DNA from: Sphingomonas citricola
GTDB lineage: Bacteria; Pseudomonadota; Alphaproteobacteria; Sphingomonadales; Sphingomonadaceae
NCBI RefSeq assembly: GCF_019429535.1
Contig: NZ_JAHXZM010000003.1
Coordinates: forward strand, 540,372 to 604,371
Direction: 5' to 3'
Length of the DNA stretch: 64,000 bases
Shown: one piece after another, positions 35,736-43,947 of the stretch
Layout of the letters: each line of letters begins with the position of its first letter
Numbering within the stretch: position 1 is the first letter of the stretch
Translations under genes and position numbers: made by a program
The notes under the pieces: generated by a model
Database searches by the model: none
What the model was told of the DNA's origin: nothing
What the model saw: the letters and a program-made list of their open reading frames with translations, nothing else

Positions 35736-36422
35736 TCACGCCTGTCGCATCACCCAGGGATGTTCGCGGAACCACTTGGTGACGATATATTTAACCCCCT
35801 CCACCACCGGCATCCCTTCGTGAAGCGTACGGGTGTTGGGGCGGCCGTCGGGCTCCATGTTGTTCCACGTCAGCAGCATGCCGCGGCGCGGCGCGGCGCG
35901 CACCCCGCCCTGCGGGAACCACGTCGCGCCCCCTTCTTCGACGTCGTTCAGGTAGATCATCGCCGTCCACGTCCGCTGCCCGCCGCTCGCCTGCATCCGG
36001 GGCCAGTAGCTCTCGCCCTCGTGGAAATAATCGTGATGGGTGCGGAAATGCTGGCCCGGTGCGTAGCGCTGCCCCTGCATCGTCTCGCCGTGCGCGGGGT
36101 AGAGCCCGAGCGCGTCTGCGATCCGTTCGTCGATCGCACGGATCGCGGGCGCGCTGCGATCCATATCGCAGCTCTCGCTGGTGCGGTTAGCACCGTGCCC
36201 CTTGTCCGACAGCAGCGTCGAGGGCCGCCGCTGCCGCTCGATCAGCGCGATCAGGTGATCGCACGCCGCGTCGTCGAGGAAATCGAGGCAGCGATAGGCC
36301 TGGATCGTCTCGCTCGGCAGCCGCGTCATCCGCGGATCCGCGTCGAGCCGCGCCGCGACCGACTGGCCAATCGCGGCACGCACCGAGGAAGCGTGACCGG
36401 GGGGGATGCTGGTGACCGCCAT
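35736..36422 (-). CDS. 2-oxoglutarate/Fe(II) dioxygenase, prolyl 4-hydroxylase-like
   Basis: A 228-residue protein of the P4Hc group. The iron site is HHD in FRTHHDYFHEG with a distal His in TRTLHEGMPVVEGVKYIVTKWFRE, whose Lys likely binds the 2-oxoglutarate carboxylate. The core TAMIYLNDVEEGGATWFPQGG is typical. Members hydroxylate proline or related residues on peptides; the bacterial targets include translation factors. No signal peptide is visible. It lies near, but is not overlapped by, the broken RcnB gene. Confidence 0.88.
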   Translation of the reverse strand: MAVTSIPPGHASSVRAAIGQSVAARLDADPRMTRLPSETIQAYRCLDFLDDAACDHLIALIERQRRPSTLLSDKGHGANRTSESCDMDRSAPAIRAIDERIADALGLYPAHGETMQGQRYAPGQHFRTHHDYFHEGESYWPRMQASGGQRTWTAMIYLNDVEEGGATWFPQGGVRAAPRRGMLLTWNNMEPDGRPNTRTLHEGMPVVEGVKYIVTKWFREHPWVMRQA

Positions 36423-36485
36423 GCCTTCATCCTCGCAAGCCGCGCCGGGCGAGGCAACCCCGCCCGCCGCCGGCGCGATGCGCGA

Positions 36486-37586
36486 TCACCAGAACAGGTC
36501 GTTGATCACGTCGACGATCTCGCCCGTGTCGATGTCGACCAGGATCGCATCATTGTAGTAGCGCACCCAGCGGTACGGGCCGTACGGCTCGGGCAGGCGA
36601 TAGGCGAACGGATCGTCGATCCAGTAGCTTTGCGCGAACAGCACCGACGACAGCCGCGCGCCAACCCCGAAGCGGCGATAGCCTCCGTTCCAGCCGTAGG
36701 GCGCGTAGTAGCGCGGCAGTCGGTAGGCCGCGCGGTTGCTGTTGCGATAGCCCGACCAATCGTAGCGCCGGTCCTGCCGCCAGCCGCGATCCCAGCCCCG
36801 CTGCGCCTGCCGCCCCCAGCTGCCCGCAGTGCCCGAGCGCCAGCTCCAATCGCGCCGATCGATCGTGTTCGAGCGGTCGCGCCAGTCGCGTCCGTCGTCC
36901 CGGTCGTGCTAACTCCAGTCGCGCCCGTTCCAGCCGCGTCTTACAGAACCACGGCCGTCCCACGCCCGCCGGTCGGGTGCGCGCGCGTAACCGCCCCGGT
37001 CGCCGTCACCCCGCGGGCGATCGCGATCACGCCATCCCCCCTGTCCGTCGCCATGCGGACGGTCGCCGCCGCGTCCGTCGCGATTGTCGCGATCTCCGCC
37101 GCGCCCAGTGGGCAGGCCGGGCGACGCCTCGTCGCGTCGATCCTCGAACCGCCGCTCCTCGCGACGGGGGCGACCCGCCGCGTCTCCGCGTTCGGATGAC
37201 CAGTCGCGCGCACGATCGGGACGCGGCGCCGCCTCGGGCCGGTCGCGGTTCCAGTCACGCGCTGGTGCGGGGACCTCCACGCGCTGACCGGCGCGATCGC
37301 GATCCCGGTCCGGTCGGTCCCGGCCCCGTCCGCCTTGATCGGATCGATCGGGTCGTTCGTCGCGATGCCACGCGCCGGGTGCGGCGGCGCCGTCACGCTC
37401 CGGCCGCTGCCAGCCGCCGCGATCGCCGCTGCGCTCGGCACGCGGGGGCGTCTCCGCCTGCGCCTCGACGCGCGCCTGCATCCGCGCGCGCATCACGTCG
37501 CGGATCGAGCCATCCTGCGCGCTCGCCACGCCGGGCACGATCCCCGCTGCCGCGGCGAGCAGCCCCGCCACCACCGACCTTACCAT
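36486..37586 (-). pseudogene. RcnB-family exported protein interrupted by an in-frame amber codon
   Basis: The frame starts MVRSVVAGLLAAAAGIVPGVASAQ, a signal peptide, then a long Arg/Asp/Gly low-complexity region, ending at TAG (36909-36911) after 225 residues. Beyond that codon the same frame continues for 140 codons to TGA at 36486-36488 and encodes the RcnB-type C-terminal domain (YRWVRYYNDAILVDIDTGEI, then VINDLFW). No frameshift is needed; one base change would restore a 366-residue protein. Codons just before the stop (TCT, GTA, AGA, AGT) are unlike the surrounding GC-rich usage. RcnB proteins are periplasmic, and the E. coli one affects Ni/Co homeostasis. A sequencing error, real decay or readthrough are all possible. 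Confidence 0.8.
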
Positions 37587-37724
37587 CGCCCACGCACTCC
37601 CACACGCCGGCCGCAGGACCGGCACCACCTCGCCCCGGTGACCGGCGGATCCGATCATCGACGCTGCCGTGATGCCGCGCGCGTGTCGAACCGTTGCTGA
37701 ACTGTTCCGTCAGCGAATAGAAAG

Positions 37725-39305
37725 CTACGCCGCCGCAGCGGTGCCGTCGGGCGTCCGCTTGCCCCAATATTCGTCGCGCAGCAGCCGCTTGTAGAGCTTG
37801 CCCGTTTCATGGCGCGGCAGCTCGTCGCGGAAGTCGACGCGGCGCGGCGCCTTGACGTGGCTCAGATGCGCGCGCGCGAACTGGTGCAATTCGGCGGCGA
37901 GTGCGTCGCGATCGGCGAGCGGATCGCGTGGCTGGACGATCGCGACCACCTCCTCCCCCATTTCCTCGTTGGGGGCGCCGATCACCGCGACATCGGCGAC
38001 CGCGGGGTGGGTGACGAGCAGATTCTCGATCTCGGCGGGGTAGATGTTGACGCCGCCCGATATGATCATGAAACTCTTGCGATCGGTCAGATAGAGGTAG
38101 CCGTCCTCGTCCATCCAGCCGACATCGCCCAGCGTCGTCCAGCCGCGCGCGTCGGTCGCGTCGCGCGTCTTGGCGGGATCGTTGTGGTAGCTGAACGGCG
38201 CGGCGCCGGTCGGGTTGTGCTCGGTCGCGGGCGACTGGAAGAAGACGGTGCCTTCGCTGCGCGGCGGCAGTTCCGTGCCATCCTCGCCGCAGATGTGCGT
38301 GATCGTGGTCAGGTTGCGCCCGACCGATCCGGGATGCGACAGCCATTCGGTCGCGGAAATGGCGTGAAAGCCGTTCCCTTCCGTCCCCGCGTAATATTCG
38401 CCGATGATCGGCCCCCACCAGTCGATCATCGCCTGCTTGACCGGTACCGGACAGGGCGCGGCGGCGTGCCACACCGATTTGAGCGACGACAGATCGTGGC
38501 GTGCGCGTGCCTCGTCGGGAAGCTTCAACATGCGGACGAAGTGTGTCGGCACCCATTGCGCGTGGGTCACGCGATAGCGCTCGATCACGGCGAGCGCCTG
38601 TTCGCCGTCGAACCGCTCCATCACCACCACGGTGCCGCCCAATTGCTGCACCGCCATCGACCAGCGCAGCGGCGCGGCGTGATACAGCGGCGCGGGACTG
38701 AGATAGACCATCTCGGGCGTGAACCCGTAGAGCGCCTGTCCCAGAAGCGCGAGCGGCGAGACATTCTCGCCGTAGGGCTCGTGCGGCAGCGCGAAGCGCA
38801 CGCCCTTGGGCTTACCCGTCGTGCCGGAGGAATAGAGCATGATCTGACCCGGCGTCGGGTCGTCGATCGGCGTGTCGGGCTGCCTGTCGCGCAGGCTCTC
38901 GTAACCTTCGTAGCCCGGGATCGTCCCGCCCACCATCAACCGGTGGAGATCATGCGCAAGCGGCAGCAGCGCGTCCGCACACGCCGCGGTGCCGATCGCG
39001 GTGATCAGCACGCGGCAGTCGCCGTCGCGGATGATGTAGGCGGCTTCCTCGGCGGTCAGTTTCGAGGAGATGCACGTGGTATACACCCCGATCCGCTCCG
39101 CCGCCCACATCACCTCGAGATAGCGGGGGCTGTTGTCCATCATGACCGCGATCCCGTCGCCCGGAGCAAGTCCGAGCGTGCGTAACAGGCGCGCGCCCTG
39201 GTTCGCGCGCGCGTCGAGCTCGCGGTAGGTCACCACCTCGCCCGTCCCTGCCATGATATAGGCGGGTTTGTCGGGCGTCGCCGCGGCGTGCTTGTAGGGG
39301 TGCAT
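37725..39305 (-). CDS. AMP-forming acyl-CoA synthetase
   Basis: A 526-residue ANL-superfamily ligase. The motifs are LYSSGTTGKPKGV (P loop), YYAGTEGNG, GWTTLGDVGWMDEDGYLYLTDRKSFMIISGGVNIYPAEIE and the C-terminal GKLYKRLLRDEYW with the catalytic Lys. It activates a carboxylic acid via an acyl-AMP; the sequence resembles FadD-like or bile/terpenoid acid ligases. The start at 39305 (MHPYKHAAATPDKPA) matches ligase N-termini. A thiolase gene lies 65 bp upstream on the same strand. Confidence 0.92.
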   Translation of the reverse strand: MHPYKHAAATPDKPAYIMAGTGEVVTYRELDARANQGARLLRTLGLAPGDGIAVMMDNSPRYLEVMWAAERIGVYTTCISSKLTAEEAAYIIRDGDCRVLITAIGTAACADALLPLAHDLHRLMVGGTIPGYEGYESLRDRQPDTPIDDPTPGQIMLYSSGTTGKPKGVRFALPHEPYGENVSPLALLGQALYGFTPEMVYLSPAPLYHAAPLRWSMAVQQLGGTVVVMERFDGEQALAVIERYRVTHAQWVPTHFVRMLKLPDEARARHDLSSLKSVWHAAAPCPVPVKQAMIDWWGPIIGEYYAGTEGNGFHAISATEWLSHPGSVGRNLTTITHICGEDGTELPPRSEGTVFFQSPATEHNPTGAAPFSYHNDPAKTRDATDARGWTTLGDVGWMDEDGYLYLTDRKSFMIISGGVNIYPAEIENLLVTHPAVADVAVIGAPNEEMGEEVVAIVQPRDPLADRDALAAELHQFARAHLSHVKAPRRVDFRDELPRHETGKLYKRLLRDEYWGKRTPDGTAAAA

Positions 39306-39370
39306 CTGCCTCTCCGTGGTGGGCCCGGCGGGGTCTGCGCCCCACTCGCGCCGGTGTATGGCGGTCGTGG

Positions 39371-40630
39371 TTACTCGGTCACGCGCTCCACGATGATCGC
39401 GGGCGCCATTCCGCCCGCCGCGCACATCGTGACGAGGCCGTAGCGCTTCTCCTGCCGCTCAAGCTCGTCGACGATCGTTCCGATCAGGATCGCGCCGGTC
39501 GCACCGATCGGATGGCCGAGCGCGATCGATCCGCCGTTGACGTTGACCTTGTCACGGTCGAGTTCGAGGTCGCGGATGAACTTCTCCGCCACCACCGCGA
39601 ACGCCTCGTTGATCTCCCACAGGTCGATGTCCTCCTTTGAAAGCCCCGCCTTCGCCAGCACCTTCTTCGCCGCCGGGACCGGCGCGTTGAGCATCAGCGT
39701 CGGATCGTCGCCGACGTTCGCGGTCGCGACGATCCGCGCGCGCGGCTTCAACCCGTGTTTCTCGGCATAATCCTTCGAGGCGAGCAGCACCGCCGCCGCG
39801 CCGTCGACCACGCCCGATGAGTTTCCGGCGTGGTGGAAATGCTGGATGTCGAGATCGGGATAACGACGGTTGATCTGCTTGCGGAAGGTGTCGCCGTCCT
39901 TGTTGTAGGGCATGTCCGCCATCGCTGCGAACGAGGGCTTGAGCGTCGCCAGTCCCTCCGCGGTCGTCTGCGGACGCGGGAATTCGTCGCGATTCAGCAC
40001 GACCTTGCCGTCGTCGTCGGTCACCGGCACGACCGATCGGTCGAACCGCCCCTCGTCCATCGCGACCTTCGCGCGCCGCTGCGATTCGAGGCCAAGCGCG
40101 TCGAGTGCTTCGCGGTCAATCCCCTCCATGCTGGCGATCGCGTCGCCGCACACGCCCTGATGCGACTGCGGGTGGCTGAGGTTGAGGCGTTGATTGCCCG
40201 AGCCCATGCCGAGCATCGGCTTGCCCGCTTCCATATCCTCCTGCCCCATCGCCGCGGTCAGGCTCATCATCTCGGTGCCGCCCGCGATCACGAGGTCTTC
40301 CATGCCCGACATGATCTGCGCCGCGGCGAAATTGACCGCGGTGATGCCGCCGCCGCAGAAACGGTCGAGCGTCGTGCCCGACGCCTTCACATCGTATCCC
40401 GCATCGAGCGCCGCCATGCGCCCGAGGTCGCCACCCTGCGTCCCGCGCTGCGTCGAGGTTGACCAGATGATGTCGTCGACTTCTGCCGTGTCGATGCCGT
40501 TGCGCTCCTTGATCGCTTTCAACACGGTCGCGGCGAGATGCTGGGGGTGCATGTGCGCGAGCGCACCCTTCCCCTGTTTGCCGATCCCGCGCGGTGTACG
40601 AACGGCGTCGATGATATAAGCCTCGGCCAT
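39371..40630 (-). CDS. Acetyl-CoA acetyltransferase-like thiolase
   Basis: A 419-residue thiolase with AYIIDAVRTPRG at the start, the nucleophile Cys in LDRFCGGGITAVNFAA, then INEAF and VNGGSIALGHPIGATGAILIG with TMCAAGGMAPA at the end. It is nearer the degradative PcaF/FadA or sterol-type thiolases than the biosynthetic one at 12726. It is probably co-transcribed with the acyl-CoA synthetase and divergent from a TetR regulator, fitting a fatty or cyclic acid degradation unit. Confidence 0.93.
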   Translation of the reverse strand: MAEAYIIDAVRTPRGIGKQGKGALAHMHPQHLAATVLKAIKERNGIDTAEVDDIIWSTSTQRGTQGGDLGRMAALDAGYDVKASGTTLDRFCGGGITAVNFAAAQIMSGMEDLVIAGGTEMMSLTAAMGQEDMEAGKPMLGMGSGNQRLNLSHPQSHQGVCGDAIASMEGIDREALDALGLESQRRAKVAMDEGRFDRSVVPVTDDDGKVVLNRDEFPRPQTTAEGLATLKPSFAAMADMPYNKDGDTFRKQINRRYPDLDIQHFHHAGNSSGVVDGAAAVLLASKDYAEKHGLKPRARIVATANVGDDPTLMLNAPVPAAKKVLAKAGLSKEDIDLWEINEAFAVVAEKFIRDLELDRDKVNVNGGSIALGHPIGATGAILIGTIVDELERQEKRYGLVTMCAAGGMAPAIIVERVTE

Positions 40631-40685
40631 GCGATCCACTCTCCCGATCTTCCGCACGCGGCTCTTTACCGGCGCGCTTTTCCGG

Positions 40686-40701
40686 CATAACCTTCGTTAT
40701 G
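40686..40701. promoter_or_regulatory. 16-bp palindrome at a TetR divide, candidate operator
   Basis: CATAAC-CTTC-GTTATG, a perfect 6-bp dyad, lies between the divergent thiolase and TetR genes. It overlaps the outermost possible TetR ATG (40699), so the real TetR start is more likely 40711. Size and position are right for a TetR-family operator controlling both directions. Confidence 0.5.
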
Positions 40702-40710
40702 GTGGCTGAC

Positions 40711-41295
40711 ATGTCAAGCGCTACGGAAACCCCGGCACCCCGGTCAGCGAGTGCACGCGCGCCCGATCTGACCCCGGCGGCGTGGCTAGAGGCGGGACAG
40801 TCGCTGCTGCGCCGCGGTGGCCTGCGCGCGCTGAAACTGCGCCCGCTTGCCGAGGAGCTGCGCGTGTCGACCGGCAGCTTCTACCACCATTTCCGCGACT
40901 TCGACGATTATCAGGGACAGCTCGCGCACTATTTCGCCGAGGATCAGATTAGCGACCTGATCGACGCGCTGGAGCGCGCGACGCCCGATCCGATCGAGCG
41001 CATCCGTTTGCTCGGCCAGACGGTGCGCCGGCGAGGCTCGTCGCGGCTCGCCATCGCGATGCGCGCCTGGGCCGAGAGCGACCCGCGCGCGCGAACGGCG
41101 GTCGAGCGGCACGACATGCTGATGCTCGATTTCCTCGCGCGTTGCCTGACGAGCGCGGGGTTCACGCGCGCGGAGGCGGAAATCCGCGCCTACGGGCTGA
41201 TCACGCTCGGGCTCAGCAAGGTACACGCGCCGCACCTCGACATGGCATCGCTGTTCGACTCGCTGCTCGACATCATGGTCGCACGGCCGGCCTGA
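40711..41295 (+). CDS. TetR-family transcription regulator
   Basis: A 194-residue regulator. The N-terminal HTH is in AAWLEAGQSLLRRGGLRALKLRPLAEELRVSTGSFYHHFRDFDDYQG, typical of TetR with the conserved FYHHF turn. The C-terminal ligand domain is helical (AIAMRAWAESDPRARTAVERHDM). The start at 40711 has a weak GGTGG site 5 bp before it. It is divergent from the thiolase-ligase pair and overlaps no gene, while an oxidoreductase starts 2 bp after its stop. Acyl-CoA or the pathway acid is a likely ligand. Confidence 0.88.
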   Translation: MSSATETPAPRSASARAPDLTPAAWLEAGQSLLRRGGLRALKLRPLAEELRVSTGSFYHHFRDFDDYQGQLAHYFAEDQISDLIDALERATPDPIERIRLLGQTVRRRGSSRLAIAMRAWAESDPRARTAVERHDMLMLDFLARCLTSAGFTRAEAEIRAYGLITLGLSKVHAPHLDMASLFDSLLDIMVARPA

Positions 41296-41297
41296 CC

Positions 41298-42257
41298 ATG
41301 AAGGCGCTGGTCGTCTCCGCACTTTCACCCGATCTGTCGGGCACCGCGCTGGCCGAGGTGCCCGCGCCCGTTCCGCGTGAGGGGCAGGTACTGATCCGCG
41401 TAAGCGCCGCCGCGCTCAACTATCCCGACCTTCTGATGACGCGCGGCGACTATCAGCTGAAGCCGTCGCTGCCATTCGTGCCAGGAATGGAGGTCGCGGG
41501 TGACGTCGTATCGGGCGACGGCTTCGTGCCCGGAGAGGCCGTCGTCGCGGGCACGCGGCTGGGCGGGTTCGCCGAACTGGTCGCGGTCGACGCGAGCGCG
41601 GTCAGGCGTAAGCCCGTGCGGTTGTCGTTCGCGCAGGCCGCGAGCGTCGGCACGGCGTACCTGACCGCCTATGTCACTTTGGTGCGGCTCGGACGGATCC
41701 AACCGAGTGAATGGGTGCTGGTCCACGGCGCGAGCGGCGGGGTCGGCTGGGCGACGGTCGACCTGGCCCGCGCGCTCGGCGCACGCGTCATCGCAACCGG
41801 GCGCGACCAGGCGAAGCTCGACCTTATCGCACGCGCGCTGCCGATCGAGGCGACGGTGACGGTGCCGGGCTTCCGTGAGCGGGTGAAGGAGATCACCGGC
41901 GGCGGCGCGGACGTGATCGTCGACCCCGTCGGCGGCGACGTGTTCGACGAGTCGGTTCGGTGCATCGCATTCGGCGGGCGGTTGCTGGTCGTCGGCTTCA
42001 CCTCCGGCCGGATCGCGGACGTCTCGACCAACATGCCGCTCATCAAGGGCTTCTCGGTGATCGGCGTGCGCGCGGGTGAATATGGCCGGCGCTTTCCCGA
42101 CAAGGGTCGCGAGAATGTCGATGCGGTCTGGCGGCTGGCGGAAGAAGGTCGGCTGAACCCGCACGTCGACCGCGAGATCCCGCTCGAGCGGTGGCGCGAC
42201 GCATTCGAGGCGATGCGCGACAGCCGGCTGGTCGGCAAGCTGGTGCTGATGCCATGA
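41298..42257 (+). CDS. Zinc-binding-type NADPH:quinone oxidoreductase (MDR family)
   Basis: A 319-residue medium-chain dehydrogenase/reductase of the quinone oxidoreductase group: ALNYPDLLMTRGDYQLKPSLPFVPGMEVAG, then VLVHGASGGVGWATVDLARALGARV for NADPH and GGGADVIVDPVGGDV. The structural-zinc Cys cluster is absent, as expected for QOR. It starts 2 bp after the TetR gene and has no ribosome site of its own, so it is translationally coupled. Possible roles are quinone or enoyl-CoA reduction in the same pathway. Confidence 0.9.
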   Translation: MKALVVSALSPDLSGTALAEVPAPVPREGQVLIRVSAAALNYPDLLMTRGDYQLKPSLPFVPGMEVAGDVVSGDGFVPGEAVVAGTRLGGFAELVAVDASAVRRKPVRLSFAQAASVGTAYLTAYVTLVRLGRIQPSEWVLVHGASGGVGWATVDLARALGARVIATGRDQAKLDLIARALPIEATVTVPGFRERVKEITGGGADVIVDPVGGDVFDESVRCIAFGGRLLVVGFTSGRIADVSTNMPLIKGFSVIGVRAGEYGRRFPDKGRENVDAVWRLAEEGRLNPHVDREIPLERWRDAFEAMRDSRLVGKLVLMP

Positions 42258-42321
42258 TCTAGACCAACGAGGCGCGACCCTGCCGCACGAGCAAGGCACG
42301 CCAACCAAGGAGAGGAAGCAG

Positions 42322-43938
42322 ATGCCTGGATATGATTACGTCATCATTGGCGGCGGCTCGGCCGGCTGCACGCTCGCGGCGCGGTTGAGCGAGGACCCGG
42401 CGGCGAGCGTCTGTCTGCTCGAGGCAGGCGGCGAGAACAAGGAACTGCTGGTGCGGATGCCCGCGGGCGTCGGCAATCTGATCAAGGACAAGGGCAAGCA
42501 CAATTGGGGCTTCTGGACCGAGCCCGAGCCGCATCTGAACAACCGCCGTCTGTGGTGGCCGCGCGGGCGCGGGCTCGGCGGATCGTCGGCGATCAACGGC
42601 ATGATCTACATGCGCGGGCACCAGCGCGACTATGACGACTGGCGGCAGATGGGGCTGACCGGCTGGGGCTGGGACGACGTGCTGCCCTATTTCCGCCGGC
42701 TGGAGGGGCACCACCGGGGACCGAGCGACGGACTGCACGGTCATGACGGTCCGCTCCACGTCTCGGCCGGGGAGAGCGACAGCCCGTTTCACGACGCGCT
42801 GATCGAGGCGGGGCGGCAGGCGGGATATCCGGTCACCGACGACTTCAACGGCGCCGAGCAGGAGGGCTTTGGCCGTTACGACCTGACGATCAGCAACGGT
42901 CAGCGCTGGTCCGCCGCCGCCGCCTATCTGCGCCCGGCGATGTCGCGCCCCAATTTGACCGTCATCACCGGCGCGCGCATCACGCGCATCGTCGTCGAGC
43001 GCGGACGCGCGGTCGCGGTCGAATATCTGCGTGGTCAAGAACGCGCGCGCGTCGAGGTGCTGGGCGAGGCATTGCTCGCCGCGGGTGCGGTGCAGTCGCC
43101 TCACCTCCTCCAGCTATCGGGCATCGGCGATGCCGCCGCCCTGCGCGACGTGGGCGTAACGCCGGTTCACGACCTGCCCGGCGTCGGCGCCAACATGCAG
43201 GATCATCTCGATGTCATCATGAACTGGACGACCAAGGGGCTAGTCACCGGTTATTCGGCGACGCGCGGGCTCGCCATGCTCAAGACCGGGGTCAATTACA
43301 TGCTGCGCGGGCAAGGTCTGGGGCGGCAGCAATTCCTCGAATCGGGGGCATTCCTACGCTCGCGCGAGGGGCTGGAGCGTCCCGACGTGCAGATCCACGG
43401 CGTGCTCGCGATCATGCGCGATCACGGCCGCACGCAGGTCAAACAGGACGGCTTCTCGCTGCATCTGTGTCAGCTTCGCCCCGAAAGCCGCGGGCGGATC
43501 ACACTCGGGTCGCCCGATCCGACGGCGGACCCGGTCATCTTCGCCAACTACCTCGCCGCGCACGAGGATCGCCGCGTCATGCGCGAATGCGTCAAGATCG
43601 GCCGGGACGTGGCGAGCCAGCACGCGCTCGATCCCTACCGCGCCGACGAAATCTATCCGGGCGCGAGCGTTCGCAGCGACGAGGAGATCGACGCCTGGGT
43701 CCGCGCCACCGCGGAAACGATCTACCACCCCGTAGGCACATGCAAGATGGGCACGGACGGCGACCCGATGGCGGTGGTCGGCGGCGACCTGCGCGTCCGC
43801 GGCATCGATCGCCTGCGCGTGATCGACGCGTCGGTGATGCCGACGCTGGTCGGCTCGAACACGAACGCGCCGACGATCATGATCGCGGAGAAAGCCGCCG
43901 ACATGATCCGCCACCGCCAGACCGCGATGGCGGCCTGA
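42322..43938 (+). CDS. GMC-family FAD oxidoreductase (choline/alcohol dehydrogenase type)
   Basis: A 538-residue glucose-methanol-choline oxidoreductase. The FAD motif is YVIIGGGSAGCTLAARLSED, with GRGLGGSSAINGMIYMRGH (GMC signature 1), GAVQSPHLLQLSGIG (signature 2) and the catalytic YHPVGTCKMG and NTNAPTIMIAEKAADMI near the C-terminus. It oxidises an alcohol; close relatives act on choline or aliphatic alcohols. No betB is adjacent, so choline is uncertain. It follows the quinone oxidoreductase with an AAGGAG site of its own. Confidence 0.92.
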   Translation: MPGYDYVIIGGGSAGCTLAARLSEDPAASVCLLEAGGENKELLVRMPAGVGNLIKDKGKHNWGFWTEPEPHLNNRRLWWPRGRGLGGSSAINGMIYMRGHQRDYDDWRQMGLTGWGWDDVLPYFRRLEGHHRGPSDGLHGHDGPLHVSAGESDSPFHDALIEAGRQAGYPVTDDFNGAEQEGFGRYDLTISNGQRWSAAAAYLRPAMSRPNLTVITGARITRIVVERGRAVAVEYLRGQERARVEVLGEALLAAGAVQSPHLLQLSGIGDAAALRDVGVTPVHDLPGVGANMQDHLDVIMNWTTKGLVTGYSATRGLAMLKTGVNYMLRGQGLGRQQFLESGAFLRSREGLERPDVQIHGVLAIMRDHGRTQVKQDGFSLHLCQLRPESRGRITLGSPDPTADPVIFANYLAAHEDRRVMRECVKIGRDVASQHALDPYRADEIYPGASVRSDEEIDAWVRATAETIYHPVGTCKMGTDGDPMAVVGGDLRVRGIDRLRVIDASVMPTLVGSNTNAPTIMIAEKAADMIRHRQTAMAA

Positions 43939-43947
43939 GCGGCGCGC

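Noticed and set aside
42322..43938. Calling the GMC oxidoreductase betA (choline dehydrogenase)
   Set aside because: The family fits, but no betB, betI or choline transporter is adjacent, and GMC substrate specificity cannot be read from these motifs.
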